From assembly GCF_028745735.1 (NCBI RefSeq), contig NZ_JAQZSM010000013.1:1-64000 (forward strand): 64,000 nucleotides of DNA. Direction: 5' to 3'. The notes beneath the pieces are model-generated. The model did not search any database and was not told where the DNA came from. It saw nothing but the letters and a program-made list of their open reading frames with translations. The DNA is from Roseinatronobacter alkalisoli (GTDB taxonomy: Bacteria; Pseudomonadota; Alphaproteobacteria; Rhodobacterales; Rhodobacteraceae). The position numbers and the translations under genes are program-made. Below, piece by piece: positions 9,065 to 17,864 of this stretch; the first letter of the stretch is position 1; each line of letters begins with the position of its first letter.

Positions 9065-9574
9065 TCAGTTCTTTGTGCGCGCTTCAAGGACAATCTGTGC
9101 TGCTTCTTCGATGCGCCCGAGATCTGCAATCAGGCGCCGCACGCCTTCTTGCGTGAGGCATGCTTTTATCTGCGCTTCGCAAGCGCGGTCGGCAGCCATC
9201 GCCCTGGCGCAGAGGTCGCGCCCCGCACTGGTCGGGATCAGCGCGTAGGCCCGGCGGTCCGCTGGCGTGCGCTCGCGCGATATCAGCCCGCGGTTCACAA
9301 GCTCATCCACGATTGCAACCGTATTGGCGCGTTCTATTCCCAGCGCGTCGGCCAGTTGCGACTGCCGCAGGCCAGCGCGTTCCACCACGACCACGAGGGC
9401 AGAGTAGGTCACCATGCGCAGGTCGAACGCGCGCAATGTCAGCATGAGATTGGCGTGAATAGCATTGAACGCACGTTTCAGGTTGTAACCCAGGAATGCT
9501 TCCAACGAATTACCTGGGTTCCCGAAGTCGTCCTTGATCACGCTGCTATCGTCTGCCGGTGAAGCAGTAGGCAT
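9065..9574 (-). CDS. MarR-family transcriptional regulator
   Basis: A 169-residue winged-helix regulator. The core (about 35-140) shows the MarR pattern: GLRQSQLADALGIERANTV as helix-turn-helix, then VDELVNRGLISRERTPADRRAY forming the wing with its DRR signature. The ATG at 9574 has AAGGAAAA upstream; the open frame upstream of it crosses the AT-rich promoter and is not used. It is divergent from the metallo-hydrolase/TAXI/sulfatase cluster and has inverted repeats in the shared promoter, so it probably controls that cluster in response to a small ligand. The ligand is unknown. Confidence 0.85.
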   Translation of the reverse strand: MPTASPADDSSVIKDDFGNPGNSLEAFLGYNLKRAFNAIHANLMLTLRAFDLRMVTYSALVVVVERAGLRQSQLADALGIERANTVAIVDELVNRGLISRERTPADRRAYALIPTSAGRDLCARAMAADRACEAQIKACLTQEGVRRLIADLGRIEEAAQIVLEARTKN

Positions 9575-9650
9575 GGGTTTTCCTTCTCGACGCTGGCACC
9601 TGATGCGATTTCTATAATGCCTTCTGACCTCAAAGACTGCAACTAAAAAA

Positions 9651-9688
9651 GTTATTGCATATAACAAATTTAATTTATATCAAATAAC
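9651..9688. promoter_or_regulatory. Candidate MarR operators between the regulator and the hydrolase/TRAP cluster
   Basis: GTTATTGCATATAAC (9651-9665) is an inverted repeat, GTTAT-N5-ATAAC. A related sequence lies on the opposite strand at 9674-9688 and reads GTTATTTGATATAAA, identical at 11 of 15 positions. Both sit in the very AT-rich 145 bp between the divergent MarR gene and the MBL-fold gene. Palindromes of this size are typical MarR targets. Function is inferred. Confidence 0.5.
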
Positions 9689-9719
9689 AGAATGAACCAT
9701 TCGCTGGGGGGAATCAGTG

Positions 9720-10598
9720 ATGAAGGTCACGCTTCTGGGGACCGGCACGCCATTGCCGAGTATGCAGCGCTTTGGAACATCCACGCTCATTGAGGCGGGA
9801 GGGCGCCGCGTGCTGCTTGATTGCGGTCGCGGCACAGTTCTCCGGCTTTCGGAAATTGGCATCCCGATCGGATCTATCGATGCGGTTATCTTTTCCCATT
9901 TTCATTCGGACCATTACGCCGGGTTGCCTGACCTGCTGATGACCGGGGCGCTTCCCGCATCCTGGGGTGGCCGCCAGACGCAGTTGCGCGTTTCTGGACC
10001 AGAGGGTGTGCGCAGTGTGGTTGAAGGATTGTGGACGTTCACCGCCGCAGATCGAAAAATCCGGGTTGCTGACAATGAAATCACCGAGGACTGCCATCAG
10101 GTGGCGGTTACCGAGTTCAGCGAAGGTGTCGTTTTCGATGAGTGCGGGCTGAAGATAACCGCGATAGAGGTGGATCACGGCGAATTCGTCAAACCGGCGT
10201 TTGGTTTTCGCGTTGAATTCGGGGGCCGGGTTCTCGTGCATTCTCATGACACGCGCTATTCGGAAAACCTTGTCCGGCAGGCGCAAGGCGCTGACGTGCT
10301 GATTCATGAGGTTGCCATGGCCCGCCCGGAAACACTGGAGCGCCATAGCCACACACGCACAGTGCTGGAGCATCACATCACACCGCGGGAGGTAGGGCAG
10401 GTCTTTGACAGTGTGCGCCCGCACCTCGCCATATTGACACATGTGGTGCTGATGGGGCCGAACCCGCCGTTGCTGGAAGATATGCTTGCCGAGATGGCAG
10501 AGACCTACCGCCAGCCGGTCATGGTTGCGCATGATCTTATGGTCATACGTCTGGGCAAGTCCATTTCCGTTTGCTCTGCCATGGTGGAGCGCGGGTAA
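9720..10598 (+). CDS. Metallo-beta-lactamase-fold hydrolase (RNase Z/AtsA-like)
   Basis: A 292-residue cytoplasmic protein of the MBL superfamily. The N-terminus MKVTLLGTGTPLPS and metal motif SHFHSDHYAGLPD (about 61-73) match the RNase Z / AtsA-type arylsulfatase and phosphodiesterase branch. The later metal motif reads VHSHDTRYSENL where relatives have SGDT. It starts with ATG at 9720 after a GGGGGG site; a GTG one codon earlier is possible. It heads a cluster with a TAXI TRAP transporter and a sulfatase, so an ester hydrolase acting on an imported compound is more likely than tRNA processing. The substrate is unknown. Confidence 0.8.
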   Translation: MKVTLLGTGTPLPSMQRFGTSTLIEAGGRRVLLDCGRGTVLRLSEIGIPIGSIDAVIFSHFHSDHYAGLPDLLMTGALPASWGGRQTQLRVSGPEGVRSVVEGLWTFTAADRKIRVADNEITEDCHQVAVTEFSEGVVFDECGLKITAIEVDHGEFVKPAFGFRVEFGGRVLVHSHDTRYSENLVRQAQGADVLIHEVAMARPETLERHSHTRTVLEHHITPREVGQVFDSVRPHLAILTHVVLMGPNPPLLEDMLAEMAETYRQPVMVAHDLMVIRLGKSISVCSAMVERG

Positions 10599-10664
10599 CT
10601 GACCGAATGCGCATGCGCATAGGTCGATAGTACCGGCCCTGGAAACCGGTAGGGAGGAGAGAAA

Positions 10665-11708
10665 ATGAAAAGATACATCATTGGTGCCACTTTAACCATG
10701 CTGACAGGAGCTGGCGCGCAGGCTCAGGTCACCCTTTCCGCAGAAGGGCCCACCCCCGGCAGTTCCATCCTGACCACCGTGATGACGCTGGGAGAACTTG
10801 CCGCCAGCACGGGGATTGCAAACTTCCAGATCCAGGATGGTCAAACGCTGACGGATTCGCTGCTGAATGTTGCGCGCGGGACGACCGATGTTGCGCCCGT
10901 GCCATTGGTTGCCCCGTTTATGCTGTCCCGTGGTGCCGGGCCCTACGCCAATGTCGGCGCCGAACAGGGCACGGAACTTGTGAATGATGTTCGCGCCCTT
11001 TTCACATTCGGATTTGGCGCGATTGGCCTATATTCTTATGACAGTTCGGCGGTAGACGGCTGGCACGCGCTGGAAGGGCGGCGTGTTCTGAACGGTCCGC
11101 CCTCGGGTGGTGCGCTGGCCAATGCACGCGCCATGATCCAGCTGATTGCCGGTCTTGAGGATGGCTCCGGCTATACGGGCATTCAGGCGAACTGGGGGCA
11201 GGTCGGCAACATGTTTGCAGACGGAACAGGCGAAGCTGCGGTTCTGCCGATCTACCTTCCTGCTGATGAACGCATCACGCAAGCGTCGGCGGCTGGTGCC
11301 ATCACGTTGTATTCGGTTCCGCGCGACGCGTATGAAAGCGAAGCGTTCCAGAACTATCTGGCCAGCCCCGGCACAGCCGGTTTCATGGTCCCCCTTGCGG
11401 ATATACCAACGCAGAGCGGTTTGACCATCAGTTCAGATGACGAATACTGGCGAAGCCCCATGTCCACCGGCGCAATCGTGGTCAATGCGTCCATGAGCGA
11501 CGAAATGGCCGGTGCCCTGACGCGCCTGATGCTTGATAATGTGGATACCTTCAAGAACAGGGCACCTTACATGCGCTATGTCAATCTGGGTCATGTCGAC
11601 CTGGAGTTTACGGGCATGTGCGGGAACGTGCCACTGACCTATCATCCCGCCGCTGTCGTCGCGTGGGAGGAAGCCGGATACACGGTTCCCGATTGCGCCA
11701 AACCCTGA
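10665..11708 (+). CDS. TAXI-family TRAP transporter solute-binding protein
   Basis: A 347-residue periplasmic protein with an N-terminal signal peptide (MKRYIIGATLTMLTGAGAQAQ, cut near residue 21). The mature part follows the TAXI pattern: SAEGPTPGSS near the start, a central GPPSGGALANAR segment and a C-terminal YHPAAVVAWEEAGY that resembles the usual HPGA..Y.E.G end. It should bind an organic acid or similar anion and deliver it to the fused membrane protein encoded next. The ATG at 10665 has a GGGAGGAGAG ribosome site. The ligand may be the sulfate ester acted on by the neighbouring hydrolases, which is inference. Confidence 0.8.
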   Translation: MKRYIIGATLTMLTGAGAQAQVTLSAEGPTPGSSILTTVMTLGELAASTGIANFQIQDGQTLTDSLLNVARGTTDVAPVPLVAPFMLSRGAGPYANVGAEQGTELVNDVRALFTFGFGAIGLYSYDSSAVDGWHALEGRRVLNGPPSGGALANARAMIQLIAGLEDGSGYTGIQANWGQVGNMFADGTGEAAVLPIYLPADERITQASAAGAITLYSVPRDAYESEAFQNYLASPGTAGFMVPLADIPTQSGLTISSDDEYWRSPMSTGAIVVNASMSDEMAGALTRLMLDNVDTFKNRAPYMRYVNLGHVDLEFTGMCGNVPLTYHPAAVVAWEEAGYTVPDCAKP

Positions 11709-11716
11709 ACCGGATG

Positions 11717-11739
11717 GCCGCAGGAGGGTCTCCTGCGGC
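11717..11739 (+). terminator. Intercistronic stem-loop after the binding-protein gene
   Basis: GCCGCAGGAG (11717-11726), loop GGT, CTCCTGCGGC (11730-11739) forms a perfect 10-bp stem. There is no T-run, and the permease gene continues 35 bp later. It probably stabilises the binding-protein mRNA or partly attenuates transcription, so that the binding protein is made in excess over the permease. Confidence 0.6.
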
Positions 11740-11774
11740 ATCTCCTCACCAACAGCAGAGATCATAGGTAGATC

Positions 11775-14156
11775 ATGGCCAATAGCTCTCAGAATGCGGC
11801 GGCGCAGGAGCGCCCGCTCCTGGCGCGCGCATGTTACTTGCTCGCCTTCGCTTTCATCGTCATAGGGCTGTTTAACGCGATGCCGGGCATTCCGGGCCTG
11901 GATCAGGCAATCAGGTCTGTCACCGGCCTGCCGTGGATATCGATCCGGCGCTTTCCCTATGAGTACTTCTATCCGATTGCGTTCGTTGTGATGATGCTCA
12001 TCGTCGCATTAAATCAGGCATGCAAGCGCCAAGCCGCTGAGGGGAGTCGCGGGAACACACTGCATTACGCGTTTGATGCGCTTCTTGTTGTGGTGACGAT
12101 CATCATATCCCTAAGCTACCTATCTGAAATTTCAGCTGTTTGTGTCATTGATCAGATCACCGGTGACCGGGCGCGAATGATCGCGCGAAGCCTGGAGATC
12201 GAGCGTGAAAACGCGCTGCTGCTTGGTTTGCCCGCCCCGTCGACAGTTGACAACCCCAGATGTCTGAACACCCTCGGGCCGTGGCTGGTTCCTGTGGTGG
12301 GTTTCGCGATTGCCGTGTTTCTGGCTTACACGGTCAAGGTCTGGGGGCTGCCGCTGGTTCTTGTTGCGATCCTGGTCGTTGCGTGGTCATTCCTGACCAT
12401 CGCGATCTGGTATTTCTACGGTGATACGGGCATCAACAAATATCTTGTCACCCGTCTGGGTAGCGAGCCACGGACACTTGCGGACGGATATTCCCGCGTT
12501 CAGGGAATTCTGACGAACAATGCTTCCGGGTTGCTTGGCCGTTTCATGAGTATCATTCTCAACGATATTTTCCCCTACCTTATTCTTGGGGCGCTGTTCG
12601 GCATTTCTGCTGGCGGTCAGTCCCTGCTCAAGCTTGCCATGCGCGTGACCCGTAATCTTCGTGGCGGTCCCGCGCATGCCGCTGTCGTTTCGTCGGCGCT
12701 GTTCGGAACTATCTCTGGTGGGCCGATCGTGAATGTCCTCTCAACGGGCAGGTTGACGATCCCGATGATGCTGCAACGCGGGTTCTCCAGGGTTTTCGCA
12801 GGTGGCGTCGAGGCGGCCGCATCTTCGGGTGGGACAATCATGCCGCCGGTCATGGGTGTGGCGGCCTTCGTTCTTGCGTCAATGGCGGCGGTTCCCTATG
12901 CCGACGTGATCAAAGCTGCGGTGATCCCTGCGCTTGCTTTTTTCATATGCCTGTTCCTGACCGTCGTGTTTCAGGCACGCAAGCAAGGCATTCAGGCTGT
13001 TGGCGGGTTCTCCGAAGATATGCGCATGACGCGACAGGACAAGCTGAACCTTGTCATGATTTTTGCACCGATCAGCCTGATTACCGTGTTGCTTCTTACC
13101 AGCAAGGAATCCATCGGCTGCGGCTGGCTCGGTACTCTCTTTGGTGTCGAGCAGGCGATGTCGAACACGGGGTGTATCGGACGAAACCTTCCCTGGGGGT
13201 TCCAACTGATCCAGAATGCGGCGGGCGATGTAGGTGGCGCTGGCTGGTGGGCCGTAATGCTGTTGATGGGCCTGTTGTTTCTGGACCCCACGGTGCGCAA
13301 AACGCCACGCAAACTGGTCGACGCCCTTGCAGAGGCGGGGACGCTTATTGCAACGCTCTACCTGATGTTCCTGGTGGTCACCATCATTGACTTCTGCCTG
13401 AAACTAACCGGAATGCCGTTCTACCTTTCGGTGGATGTGCTTCAATGGCTCAACTCCATGAATCTTGGCGAAGCAGGCGCAGGGGTGTTCCAGTTTGTCG
13501 CGTTGATCGCAACGATGTTGCTGGCAATTCTGCTTGGTATGGGTATGCCCGCGGCACCGGCGTTCATCAACGTCTCACTTCTTATGGGGCCGGTTCTGGT
13601 GGGCCTTGGTCTGTCAACATTCACAGCGAACATGTTCATATTCTACTTCGCTGCCGCGTCGGCAATCACGCCGCCGGTTGCCCTGGCGGCCTATGCGGCT
13701 GCGTCGATTACCAAAGCAGATCCGATCATGACGAGTTTTGCCGCACTCAGGGCCGGTGTGATGATGTTTGTTGTCCCGTTCATCTTCGCGTTCTACCCCG
13801 AGTTACTGCTTATTCCGCAGGCAGTGATTGACCCCTCGGCATCCGGTGCGACAATATTCCTGCCGGGGCATGATGGACAGATTCATTGGCCACACCTTAT
13901 CGCGCTGATGGCACGTTTGTTGGTGGCGCTGTATCTTCTTGCAAGCGCGCTTGCACGCTATGACCTTGCGCGGCTTGCACCATGGCAGGTTGTCCTGCGC
14001 ATCGTCATTGCTATCGGTATATTTATGTATGATCCGCTTATCTACTCGGTGGCGACGGTATTGGGTCTTGTCGTGATCGGCGCGCATGTACTGGTCGCAC
14101 GCCGGAAAAAGGTTGCGGAAACCCTTTCGGCGGGGGGTGCGTCGGACCCGGCCTGA
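11775..14156 (+). CDS. TAXI-type TRAP transporter, fused small and large membrane subunits
   Basis: This 793-residue inner-membrane protein is much longer than a DctM subunit (about 430) because the small DctQ-like part (about 15-250) and the DctM-like part (about 250-680) are fused, as is usual for TAXI TRAP systems. Many hydrophobic helices are visible, along with the DctM pattern of small-residue motifs (FGTISGGPIVNVLSTG, AAASSGGTIMPPVMG, LGMGMPAAPAFINVSL). It works with the TAXI binding protein encoded just upstream and uses a sodium or proton gradient. The ATG at 11775 has AGGTAG upstream. The periplasmic loop near 120-170 carries two cysteines. Confidence 0.88.
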   Translation: MANSSQNAAAQERPLLARACYLLAFAFIVIGLFNAMPGIPGLDQAIRSVTGLPWISIRRFPYEYFYPIAFVVMMLIVALNQACKRQAAEGSRGNTLHYAFDALLVVVTIIISLSYLSEISAVCVIDQITGDRARMIARSLEIERENALLLGLPAPSTVDNPRCLNTLGPWLVPVVGFAIAVFLAYTVKVWGLPLVLVAILVVAWSFLTIAIWYFYGDTGINKYLVTRLGSEPRTLADGYSRVQGILTNNASGLLGRFMSIILNDIFPYLILGALFGISAGGQSLLKLAMRVTRNLRGGPAHAAVVSSALFGTISGGPIVNVLSTGRLTIPMMLQRGFSRVFAGGVEAAASSGGTIMPPVMGVAAFVLASMAAVPYADVIKAAVIPALAFFICLFLTVVFQARKQGIQAVGGFSEDMRMTRQDKLNLVMIFAPISLITVLLLTSKESIGCGWLGTLFGVEQAMSNTGCIGRNLPWGFQLIQNAAGDVGGAGWWAVMLLMGLLFLDPTVRKTPRKLVDALAEAGTLIATLYLMFLVVTIIDFCLKLTGMPFYLSVDVLQWLNSMNLGEAGAGVFQFVALIATMLLAILLGMGMPAAPAFINVSLLMGPVLVGLGLSTFTANMFIFYFAAASAITPPVALAAYAAASITKADPIMTSFAALRAGVMMFVVPFIFAFYPELLLIPQAVIDPSASGATIFLPGHDGQIHWPHLIALMARLLVALYLLASALARYDLARLAPWQVVLRIVIAIGIFMYDPLIYSVATVLGLVVIGAHVLVARRKKVAETLSAGGASDPA

Positions 14157-14394
14157 CCAGATGTCCGAATGCGCCGCGCTGCGGCCGTGCGTACATCTGC
14201 AAGGCTGAAATACCTTGGTCCACGATGCGAACGGGTAAATGCCGATGCGCAGTACCGAAGCCGTTATCATCAATCGGCATGCGGTGAATGACGTTCAGGC
14301 AGGCCCCTTTGGCCGCCCGCTGTCGCGGGACAAGGACGCAGGGCAGCACCACGACCGGCAGCAAGGCTTGCAGGAATAAAGGAGAAGCCCACAG

Positions 14395-15951
14395 ATGAGC
14401 GACCGTCCGGATTTTCTTGTCATCATGACCGATCAGCACCGCTGGGACTGGCTTGGATGTAACGGCCATTCTGTCCTGCGAACCCCGCATATAGACTCTC
14501 TCGCACAAGGCGGCACTTCATTCGGGCAATATTTTGTTGCATCGCCTGTTTGCATGCCAAACCGCGCCAGTTTCATGACCGGGCGCTATCCCAGTGTCCA
14601 CGGCTTGCGCTATAATGGCTGTCACCTTCCGTTGACGGCAAATACATTCGTGGACGTGTTGCGGGCGGCGGGATATCAGACAGCATCGGTCGGCAAGTCG
14701 CATTTGCAGCCGATGATTGACAAGACTGTTGCTCCCAAGGGAAAGACAGGGTCGATCGCAGAAGCGTGGAAGACCGATTTTACCGCCTATGGCCATGAAC
14801 AGCCGTCACGGTATTCCGGGACGGAAAACTATGATCTGCCGCTTCCGTATTACGGATTTGACCATATCGACATGGTGACCCGGCACGGGACAGAAGCCAG
14901 CGGCCATTATCGCCAATGGTTGCGCCGCAACTATCCGAATGCTGCAGAGAACCCGCTGCGGCAACTTCCGCATAACTATACCTGTCCTCAGGCATTACGC
15001 ACCGATATTCCGGAAGACGCCTATCCAACGGCGTATATCCGTGACAGCGCGGTGCGGCATTTGCAGGCGAATGCAGATAACGAAGACCCGCTCTTTACCT
15101 TTGTCTCCTTCCCTGACCCGCATCACCCGTTCAACCCGCCCGGCCGTTACTGGGACATGTACAACCCGGATCAGTTCGCGTTGGGGCCACGTTTTGCCGA
15201 CCACGTGGCACCGCCACCGCCGCTAATGGCACTATACGAAGACTTTGTGGCAGGGCGCGCACCCGACGCGCGCACCTTCGCCTTTATGGCGCGGGAACAG
15301 CACCTCCGCGAGGCTATGGCGCTGACCGCCGGGATGATCGCGATGATTGACGATGCGGTGGGGGCAATCCTGTCGGCGCTTGAGGAGAGTGGCCGCCGCG
15401 ACAGGACAGTCGTGATCTTCACGTCAGACCATGGTGATTACCTTGGCGACAGTGACTTGCTGCTCAAGGGTCCGTGGATGCGCGATTCGATAAATCGCGT
15501 GCCGTTGATCTGGAACGACCCTGATCTTTCGCAGCTAGTCGCGCGTAACGACGCACTTGCGTCCACTGTTGACATTGCCCCCTCTATCCTCGCGCGGGCG
15601 GGTTTGCTGCCGTATGCCGGTATGCAGGGCCGTTCCTTCCTTGCCGAACTTCAGGGGGACCGTTCCCTGGCGCGGGCATCGCTGCTGATCGAATATAATG
15701 ATGCAAATATGCGCTTCGGGTATTCAGCACCGGCGCGCATACGTTCACTTGTCACCGACGACTGGGCGCTGAGGGTTCCCGGGGGTGAATCCTGGGGCGA
15801 ACTGTATGACCGTCGACGCGATCCCGATCAGGTGAAGAACCTATGGGACGCGCCCGATCATGCGGAAACGCGGCGCAAATGCACAGCGCAATTACTTGAT
15901 CACCTGATCGCGCAGATGGATGAAAGCCCGCGCGCGCGACACCCGGCCTGA
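14395..15951 (+). CDS. Sulfatase-family hydrolase with formylglycine motif
   Basis: A 518-residue alkaline-phosphatase-superfamily enzyme. Metal ligand D13 sits in IMTDQHRWDWLG, and the formylglycine site is C53-M-P-N-R57 followed by ASFMTGRYPSVHG, matching the C-x-P-x-R pattern matured by FGE or anSME. The C-terminal metal/active-site segment is TSDHGDYLG (D345, H346) with K358. There is no signal peptide, so it is cytoplasmic and would act after uptake. Arylsulfatases and phosphonate monoester hydrolases share these motifs and cannot be told apart here. It follows the TAXI transporter by 238 bp and has an AAAGGAGA ribosome site. Confidence 0.85.
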   Translation: MSDRPDFLVIMTDQHRWDWLGCNGHSVLRTPHIDSLAQGGTSFGQYFVASPVCMPNRASFMTGRYPSVHGLRYNGCHLPLTANTFVDVLRAAGYQTASVGKSHLQPMIDKTVAPKGKTGSIAEAWKTDFTAYGHEQPSRYSGTENYDLPLPYYGFDHIDMVTRHGTEASGHYRQWLRRNYPNAAENPLRQLPHNYTCPQALRTDIPEDAYPTAYIRDSAVRHLQANADNEDPLFTFVSFPDPHHPFNPPGRYWDMYNPDQFALGPRFADHVAPPPPLMALYEDFVAGRAPDARTFAFMAREQHLREAMALTAGMIAMIDDAVGAILSALEESGRRDRTVVIFTSDHGDYLGDSDLLLKGPWMRDSINRVPLIWNDPDLSQLVARNDALASTVDIAPSILARAGLLPYAGMQGRSFLAELQGDRSLARASLLIEYNDANMRFGYSAPARIRSLVTDDWALRVPGGESWGELYDRRRDPDQVKNLWDAPDHAETRRKCTAQLLDHLIAQMDESPRARHPA

Positions 15952-15981
15952 CCCGGTTGTTGATCAGGTGAACGCCCGGAC

Positions 15982-16767
15982 TCAGAACCGCCCGCAATCA
16001 ACCTTCATCTTGTCGCCGGTGATCGCCGAACTGAGATCCGAGGCGTAGTAGAGCGCTGCGCGCCCCACTTCTTCGGGCGCGACCCAGCGCCTTAGCGCCG
16101 CCACATCGGTGTAGTTCTGGCGCACGATCTCCTCAACCGGGCGCCCCTCGGCCTTGGCGCGGCGGGCAAGGATGCGGTCCATGTTTTCGCCCGATACCGC
16201 GCCGGGCAACAGCGCATTCACCCGCACGCCCACCGGTCCGAGTTCACGCGCCATGGTTTCTGTGATGCCGATCAGCGCAAATTTGGACGCCACATAGGCC
16301 GACCGCATCGCATAGCCCTGAATGCCCATCAACGACGACATGTTGATAATCGAGCCGGAGCCCTGCGTTGACATGATCCGCGCGGCTTCCTGCAGGCAAT
16401 ACATTGCGCCCACAAGGTTGATATTCATGCAGGCGACCCAATCGTCCATATCCACGTCGGCGACCGGTGCAATCGGGCCGGGACCACCAGCGTTATTAAG
16501 CAGCACATCCACCTTGCCGGTGATCGTCCGCGCTTTGGCAAACATCGCTTTGACCTGTGCCTGATCCGAAACATCGCAGGCGATGGCATGCCCGCCGATG
16601 TCTTCTGCTACCCGCTGCAGCGGTTCCAGTCGGCGGCCAGTGACAATGACGGTCGCGCCCGCAGCGGCAAAGACCTTTGCGGTGGCCGCCCCAATGCCGC
16701 TGCCGCCGCCGGTGACAATGGCAAGTTTGCCGTCCAGACGGGCGGGGTCAGTTGAACTCGGGTTCAT
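15982..16767 (-). CDS. Short-chain dehydrogenase/reductase
   Basis: A 261-residue classical SDR. The cofactor motif is TGGGSGIG (19-26), with NNAG at 91-94, the catalytic serine at about S145, and Y158-x3-K162 (YVASK). The C-terminus ends ALYYASDLSSAITGDKMKVDCG, a typical SDR end. It should oxidise or reduce a hydroxyl/keto group with NAD(P)H; R46 after the second strand hints at NADP(H) but is not decisive. It is the last gene of a seven-gene minus-strand operon, and its ATG overlaps the stop of the preceding flavoprotein gene by four bases. Confidence 0.88.
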   Translation of the reverse strand: MNPSSTDPARLDGKLAIVTGGGSGIGAATAKVFAAAGATVIVTGRRLEPLQRVAEDIGGHAIACDVSDQAQVKAMFAKARTITGKVDVLLNNAGGPGPIAPVADVDMDDWVACMNINLVGAMYCLQEAARIMSTQGSGSIINMSSLMGIQGYAMRSAYVASKFALIGITETMARELGPVGVRVNALLPGAVSGENMDRILARRAKAEGRPVEEIVRQNYTDVAALRRWVAPEEVGRAALYYASDLSSAITGDKMKVDCGRF

Positions 16768-17864
16768 GTGGCTTCCTCATCGAAGTTGCGGGCGGGGTCG
16801 AACAGGGGCAGTTCCGGTTCCCGGCTTAGAATGAAATCGCCCATCAGTCGGCCGATATAGGGACCAATGGTGTAACCGCCACGCACACAGCCCAGAACGA
16901 AGGCGTTTTCCACCCCCGGCAACGCCCCTGCAAGCGGGTAGAAATCGGGCACATTGGCCTCGAACCCGGTCCAGCTGCGCAAAACCCGTGCGTTGCCAAG
17001 ACCCGGCAGCGCATATTGCGCCAGTGCCAGATTGGGCACTACGGTTTCCGCAGTCACTTGCCCGCGCCCCGCCTGCGGGGTGCCGCGCCCCTGCCAGCCA
17101 CCGCCCACCAGTACCGTGCCGTTAGCTTTCTGTTTCATGGTCAAAAGGCCGGTGGCATGGCCGATCACGGTTGAAACCAGTGGCGGCATCCGCCCGGTCA
17201 CCGAAACGGTGTTGACCCGTGCGCGCACCGGCAGATCAACGCCCAACAGTGCCGCGACCGGCCTGAGCCAGGCCCCGGCAGCCAGCAACAACCGCCGCGC
17301 CCGGACCGGGCCGATAGGCGTGGCGAGGGTGAAACCGTTGCTGTCATGATCAACCGCCGTCACCGGGCAGCGCTCATGATAGGAAATTGACTGGTCCTGT
17401 AACCGCCGACGATAATACTGCCCGGTAAGCGAGGAATTGGCATAGCCATCCTCGGGGCAATAGCTTGCGGCCACCACCTTTTGCGTAAGGCCCGGCTCGG
17501 CCTTCCGCAACGTTTGTGCCGACACAAAACTGATCGGCGCGCCCGCTTCTGCCTTTAGCCGCTGACGTTCATACAGCAGCTCCGCCTCGTGTTCAGTGAA
17601 CGCCAGTGTGTATCCGCCGGTCTTGTGAAAACCCACGGCATTGCCCATGCGCGCCCACTCGTGATGGCCCTTCAGTGCATAGGGCATAAGTCTGACGCGC
17701 TTGATCTGGAGGCTGAGTGTACCAGCATTCACCCCAGAGGCGCCCTGTCCCAAATCGCCCTGATCCAGCACAATGGGCAGCATGCCACCCTCGGCCACGC
17801 GCAGGGCGCAAGCGCACCCCATGATGCCGCCGCCGATCACGGCAATGTCGTAAATCCGGGTCAT
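16764..17864 (-). CDS. FAD-dependent oxidoreductase (DAO family), catalytic subunit of opine/hydroxyproline-type dehydrogenase
   Basis: A 366-residue DAO-family flavoprotein with GGGIMG (11-16) as FAD site, then DQGDLGQGASGVNAGTLS (about 34-51), where such oxidases hold FAD, and the C-terminal GCVRGGYTIGPYIGRL. Together with the two following [2Fe-2S] subunits it matches the beta subunit of heterotrimeric amine/imino acid dehydrogenases (opine oxidase OoxB, D-hydroxyproline dehydrogenase, HcnC). It probably oxidises a secondary amine or amino acid. The frame is open further upstream, but the ATG at 17864 overlaps the preceding stop codon by four bases and gives the right N-terminus. Confidence 0.82.
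   Translation of the reverse strand: MTRIYDIAVIGGGIMGCACALRVAEGGMLPIVLDQGDLGQGASGVNAGTLSLQIKRVRLMPYALKGHHEWARMGNAVGFHKTGGYTLAFTEHEAELLYERQRLKAEAGAPISFVSAQTLRKAEPGLTQKVVAASYCPEDGYANSSLTGQYYRRRLQDQSISYHERCPVTAVDHDSNGFTLATPIGPVRARRLLLAAGAWLRPVAALLGVDLPVRARVNTVSVTGRMPPLVSTVIGHATGLLTMKQKANGTVLVGGGWQGRGTPQAGRGQVTAETVVPNLALAQYALPGLGNARVLRSWTGFEANVPDFYPLAGALPGVENAFVLGCVRGGYTIGPYIGRLMGDFILSREPELPLFDPARNFDEEAT

Noticed and set aside
10607-10620. The palindrome ATGCGCATGCGCAT between the MBL and TAXI genes
   Set aside because: Short self-complementary GC-rich alternation is expected by chance and is not clearly placed as an operator; it was not listed as a site.
14245-14379. A 44-codon open frame from ATG to TAA immediately before the sulfatase gene
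   Set aside because: Only a weak upstream purine stretch, an unremarkable composition and no recognised family; the spacer is better explained as leader and promoter.
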